From Cephalothrix spiralis (taxonomy: Eukaryota; Nemertea; Palaeonemertea; Archinemertea; Cephalotrichidae): a stretch of 10,929 nt of DNA. Every line of letters starts with the position of its first letter. Positions within the stretch are counted from its first letter, which is position 1. Positions 8,191-10,929 of the stretch are shown here, piece after piece. Location of the stretch: the NCBI GenBank assembly GCA_032353305.1, contig JAUCNG010388479.1, positions 1-10,929 of the forward strand. Direction: 5' to 3'. A program made the translations under genes and the position numbers. The notes under the pieces are model-generated. The model did not search any database, was not told the origin of the DNA, and saw nothing but the letters and a program-made list of their open reading frames with translations.

Positions 8191-8485
8191 GTAAAAATAT
8201 GACATTTCGTTCCTTAATCGTGGACCACTAAGAATAACAAATTATGGACTAGAAATCGCAATAAATTTTCAAAGTTTCAACAATTTCTTTCGATCATGTT
8301 TTCGATACTATTTGTTGAAAGAAACAAAATTTGATGTTAAAGATCTAAGATACATCATCAAAATATAACTAAATATGACGTGTCACTGTCAGTTGGTGAG
8401 AGATTTTAAAATGAAGAATTTTCATGAACTGTTCGATTTGAATTTTGCAAAAAAATGTTCAGTGATTGATGGAACTTTTACTTTC
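8191..8485. repeat. Diverged direct duplication, copy A
   Basis: Collinear with 9434-9666. Shared blocks in order are TTCGTTCCTTAATCGTG, TAAGAATAA, AATTTGATGTTAAA, AATATAACTAAATATGA, GTCAGTTGGTGAGAGA, GATTTGAATTT, GATTGATGGAA and CTTTTACTTTC. Copy A is longer, with extra sequence between the first blocks. A perfect hairpin GTCATATT/AATATGAC (8183-8203, loop GTAAA) overlaps its start. No protein is encoded. It is either an interspersed element family or an old local duplication. Confidence 0.8.
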
Positions 8486-8631
8486 AACGTGTGGTCAACA
8501 AGTGGACTCACAAGGTCAACTGAACAAACATGCTGAATTGTCCCTCTTTAACTTTAGCTACGTCAATAAAATCTTGATTTTCATTCATTGTGTATTACAG
8601 TATTGAATTGTGTGCTGATTTGAAAGACTCG

Positions 8632-8797
8632 TAACGTTAGATCGTACTGAAACGTTTGACATTATAACGTTACATGTAACGTTAGACTATCTAAGTCTAA
8701 CCTTGCCTTAAGACTTGACTGTCCAAGATTCTTTAGTAATGAGACAACTGCAACAATTTAAAAGTACCATGGAAGTAATTCATAACGAACGTTAACG
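8632..8797. repeat. Cluster of AACGTT palindromes, including a perfect 20-bp palindrome
   Basis: TAACGTTA occurs at 8632-8639, 8665-8672 and 8677-8684. The last two are halves of the perfect 20-bp palindrome TAACGTTACATGTAACGTTA (8665-8684). AAACGTTT at about 8650-8657 and AACGTTAACG at 8788-8797 lie nearby. Such symmetric sites could bind dimeric factors or simply be a genome-wide motif. Confidence 0.6.
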
Positions 8798-8888
8798 ATA
8801 AGTAACATTGATTTTTTTCTATAAATACGATATTCAATAATTTGTTCTACGGTTTGTTGCAATGACATAAATGGATAATAAAACAGAT

Positions 8889-9042
8889 ATTGAAGAAAAA
8901 CTCGGACAATATGACTGTAAATTGATGGGATCGTAATATTTATAATATTAAAGTTTTTGTCCTGAGCAATCCTAATATTTTTTATATTCGCCTCGGCCCC
9001 ATCCTACAATATACTGTCATATTGTCCTCGTTTTTCTTCAAT
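8889..9042. mobile_element. 154-bp fold-back (MITE-like) element
   Basis: The left arm (8889-8931) and the reverse complement of the right arm (9000-9042) both read ATTGAAGAAAAAC, then GGACAATATGAC, GTA and ATTG, with about five substitutions and one gap. Weaker pairing of AT-rich blocks (TAATATTTATAATATTA type) continues inward, leaving a small central loop. No open frame is present. The structure fits a very short non-autonomous inverted-repeat element. I see no convincing target-site duplication. Confidence 0.7.
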
Positions 9043-9371
9043 TATGATGGGACTCACGTAGCTAGAACTGTAGGTTTATAGTGATCTGTAATACAATAGC
9101 TGTAACTTGAATAATTCTAAACACCTCAAGCAAATTGTCTATCTTGCATTAGTATTTCGTAAAATATTGCTAAAGATCCTCACAAAATCTCCTAAAATAT
9201 GAAAAATAAAATTGAAATACTTAAAGTGACTATGAGACCTGACCTATAATAGCTATGATTTATTGAAGTTGAAACATTTAATGCTATTTCAGCTGTTAAC
9301 TGCTCAAGTTTTTTAATATAATTTATTATTAACCATCAGTCTTAAATATTAGTCATTGGTTAAAACCCTAT

Positions 9372-9414
9372 CACGTCATGTACAATAAATATTAATATTG
9401 TACACTGGCACGTG
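9372..9414. repeat. Interrupted inverted repeat ending in ACGTG boxes
   Basis: TGTACAATA (9379-9387) pairs perfectly with TATTGTACA (9396-9404) around AATATTAA. Farther out, CACGT (9372-9376) pairs with ACGTG (9410-9414). The right side includes the E-box CACGTG (9409-9414). Confidence 0.5.
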
Positions 9415-9433
9415 GACAATATCAATAATTATT

Positions 9434-9666
9434 GTAAATATTACGTTTTCGTTCCTTAATCGTGTAAGAATAATAAAAAATTTAATTGCGGACGGCATGT
9501 GATTTTAACAAAACAAATCGATAAATTTGATGTTAAAATATAACTAAATATGATAAACAGTGATTAAGTCAGTTGGTGAGAGAGTTTTAATCGACGAATT
9601 GTCATGTTTCATTGATTGATTTGAATTTAATAAATTTTGCTGATTGATGGAAGAACTTTTACTTTC
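9434..9666. repeat. Diverged direct duplication, copy B
   Basis: The shorter partner of 8191-8485, in the same orientation about 1.24 kb downstream. It lacks roughly 60 bases relative to copy A, mostly between AAGAATAA and AATTTGATGTTAAA and just before TATAACTAAATATGA. The 154-bp fold-back lies between the copies. Confidence 0.8.
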
Positions 9667-9709
9667 TATGAATTATGTATTTTTATCACCATCATAGACA
9701 TTCATAGAA
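9664..9709. repeat. Short inverted repeat TTCTATGAAT/ATTCATAGAA
   Basis: Ten-base perfect arms at 9664-9673 and 9700-9709 with a 26-base spacer. It lies immediately upstream of the large 9731-9805 hairpin. Confidence 0.5.
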
Positions 9710-9730
9710 GTAATGCCTATAATTTATAAA

Positions 9731-9805
9731 TTTCGCTGAAATGTGTGTTATCAATGTCATACGGGGTATCTACGTATGACATTGTTAACACACATTTCAG
9801 CGAAA
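9731..9805. repeat. Near-perfect long hairpin, 33-bp arms, 9-base loop
   Basis: The left arm (9731-9763) begins TTTCGCTGAAATGTGTG and ends GTCATACG. The right arm (9773-9805) is its reverse complement except at one position. The loop is GGGTATCTA. Partial AT-rich complementarity continues outside (about 9714-9730 and 9806-9826). Either strand of a transcript would fold into a 75-base hairpin. It could be a young inverted-repeat element, a hairpin small-RNA source or a cruciform-forming site; the sequence alone does not decide. Confidence 0.85.
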
Positions 9806-9875
9806 CCAAATTTTAATCTATAAACATGGTTAACATTTTTATTTTTTTATGTTAAGAATTTTATTTACAAGTGTG

Positions 9876-9985
9876 GTCTCAAATATACATGGATTTTTTC
9901 CATTGTATTGGTGTTTTGAAGGAAAACACTTAATACAGTGTGTCCCAATATTGTGGAAAACAGCCAGATGACGTAATATTGAGAC
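9876..9985. repeat. Nested hairpins bounded by GTCTCAAATAT/ATATTGAGAC
   Basis: GTCTCAAATAT (9876-9886) and ATATTGAGAC (9976-9985) are inverted, with one extra A on the left. Inside is a hairpin with arms at 9901-9917 and 9923-9940 around loop GAAGG, perfect for GTGTTTT/AAAACAC and imperfect farther out. This may be another small inverted-repeat element. Confidence 0.5.
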
Positions 9986-10929
9986 TTAATTATGATTTTT
10001 TAAATAGTTTCAAAAATACGAGTATGGTCTACAGATAAAATGCAAAAAAACTAAATTAATTATTTAAAGACAAAATAATTGTCAGGGCAGGTTCAATTTT
10101 TAACAAATGATAGACCTCCAGATAACCTTTGCATTTGCATCGAAATTGTTTAATTAAGGCACGTGACTTTGGTCACGTGACGCTTACTTAAAAAAAAATA
10201 AAGCCTTCTACACGCACCAAAAAATCTTGGAGCACAAGCATTCAAGTATTTCCTGAAATCTCCCGAAATTTGCAGTAAATGTAGAAATAGCATACAATCC
10301 TTTGACCCCTGCATCAGCTGCTGCTAAGACACAATATGAAAAATCATGCATTTTTTACATTTAACAATTGATTAGAGGTTGTTAATTAGGCTAAAATTTT
10401 TGCGTTGTCTTTCTATGAGGTTCGTATGGAAGCACAGAACTAATCAATCCCACACGAATGAAATTTAAAGACTGAAATTCTCATATTTTACATGTATTTT
10501 CACATCGTGTGAGCCGACACCAAATAAATTGAAGATATCTTTTGATATTCTAATAGATTATTTGAAATATATTGTATTCCCTATAACTATGCAGAAATGG
10601 TTAATAAATGCATCATTACTGACGAAATCGAAGCACTTTATAGGACTTATTTTCCAAATTTGCAGTTAAAATTTGATGTATTTTTCGGTTTTCAAATCTG
10701 ACACATATATCTTTTGATTTTTCCGAGGTCCAGTCATTGGATCGCTTGAATCAAATTAATGTAACCAAAACTTAGCAATAGTATGTAATAGAAAGAGAGT
10801 ACAACGAATTTTGCCTTTTAGGTGCCTCGTACTTGACGCTTTTTTAAAATACCCTTTAACCAATATTAAGGTATCAGAAGCCGCAGAAAGACCCACAGTT
10901 TCTTACCAAAAAAAAACGCATTCAATTCC
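9986..10929. other. Non-genic right end
   Basis: AT-rich and stop-rich in all frames, with A-tracts near 10190 and 10908. Apart from the CACGTG pair described separately, I see no gene, RNA gene or repeat. Confidence 0.5.
10160..10181. promoter_or_regulatory. Paired CACGTG boxes; the second is the palindrome GTCACGTGAC
   Basis: CACGTG occurs at 10160-10165 and 10174-10179, 14 bases apart. The second is embedded in the perfect 10-mer GTCACGTGAC (10172-10181), and the first in GCACGTGAC, so the pair itself is an inverted repeat. GTCACGTGAC equals the CLEAR/M-box consensus bound by TFEB/MITF-type bHLH-zipper factors in vertebrates. No promoter or start codon is visible beside it, so function is speculative. 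Confidence 0.4.

Noticed and set aside
1-10929. CRISPR array, bacterial operon, riboswitch or phage system
   Set aside because: There are no regularly spaced identical repeats, no dense co-directional genes and no ribosome-binding-site pattern. The window is eukaryotic in character.

Overview
The window looks like a mostly intergenic or intronic stretch of an AT-rich animal genome. A marine invertebrate, perhaps a bivalve mollusc or another lophotrochozoan, seems most likely. The reasons are a non-LTR retrotransposon fragment, no dense bacterial-type gene packing, many fold-back and tandem repeats, a eukaryotic AATAAA signal, and recurrent palindromes such as TACATGTA. The taxon is an inference; nothing here fixes it. 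Several of the longer open frames begin at GTG or TTG and so have no usable eukaryotic start.

Layout. Positions 1-657 (minus strand) hold an uninterrupted 219-codon frame from the N-terminal half of a LINE reverse transcriptase. It runs off the left edge before the catalytic motifs and stops at a (TTC)n run. Positions 850-2434 hold two diverged, oppositely oriented GC-rich segments full of AGCGCT palindromes, with a 331-bp fold-back element (972-1302) between them. Positions 2435-4199 show no gene I can support. Positions 4200-4507 are a tandem duplication with a roughly 140/155-bp unit. Positions 5570-6043 (plus strand) are the best candidate for a host or element coding exon: a GC-rich, acidic, Ser/Val-rich frame with a codon-phased 9-bp repeat, followed by a stem-loop and AATAAA. 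Positions 7320-9985 are a repeat-rich block: degenerate tandem units, a diverged ~0.3-kb direct duplication (8191-8485 and 9434-9666), a 154-bp fold-back (8889-9042), a 20-bp perfect palindrome (8665-8684) and a near-perfect 33-bp-arm hairpin (9731-9805). Positions 9986-10929 hold little apart from a pair of CACGTG boxes near 10160-10181.

The parts do not form a pathway or operon. They read as a graveyard of mobile-element pieces and fold-back repeats around one possible terminal exon. I found no convincing new biological system. The items most worth a second look are the acidic frame with its phased repeat, the 9731-9805 hairpin, and the LINE frame, which has no in-frame stop and no methionine near its start.
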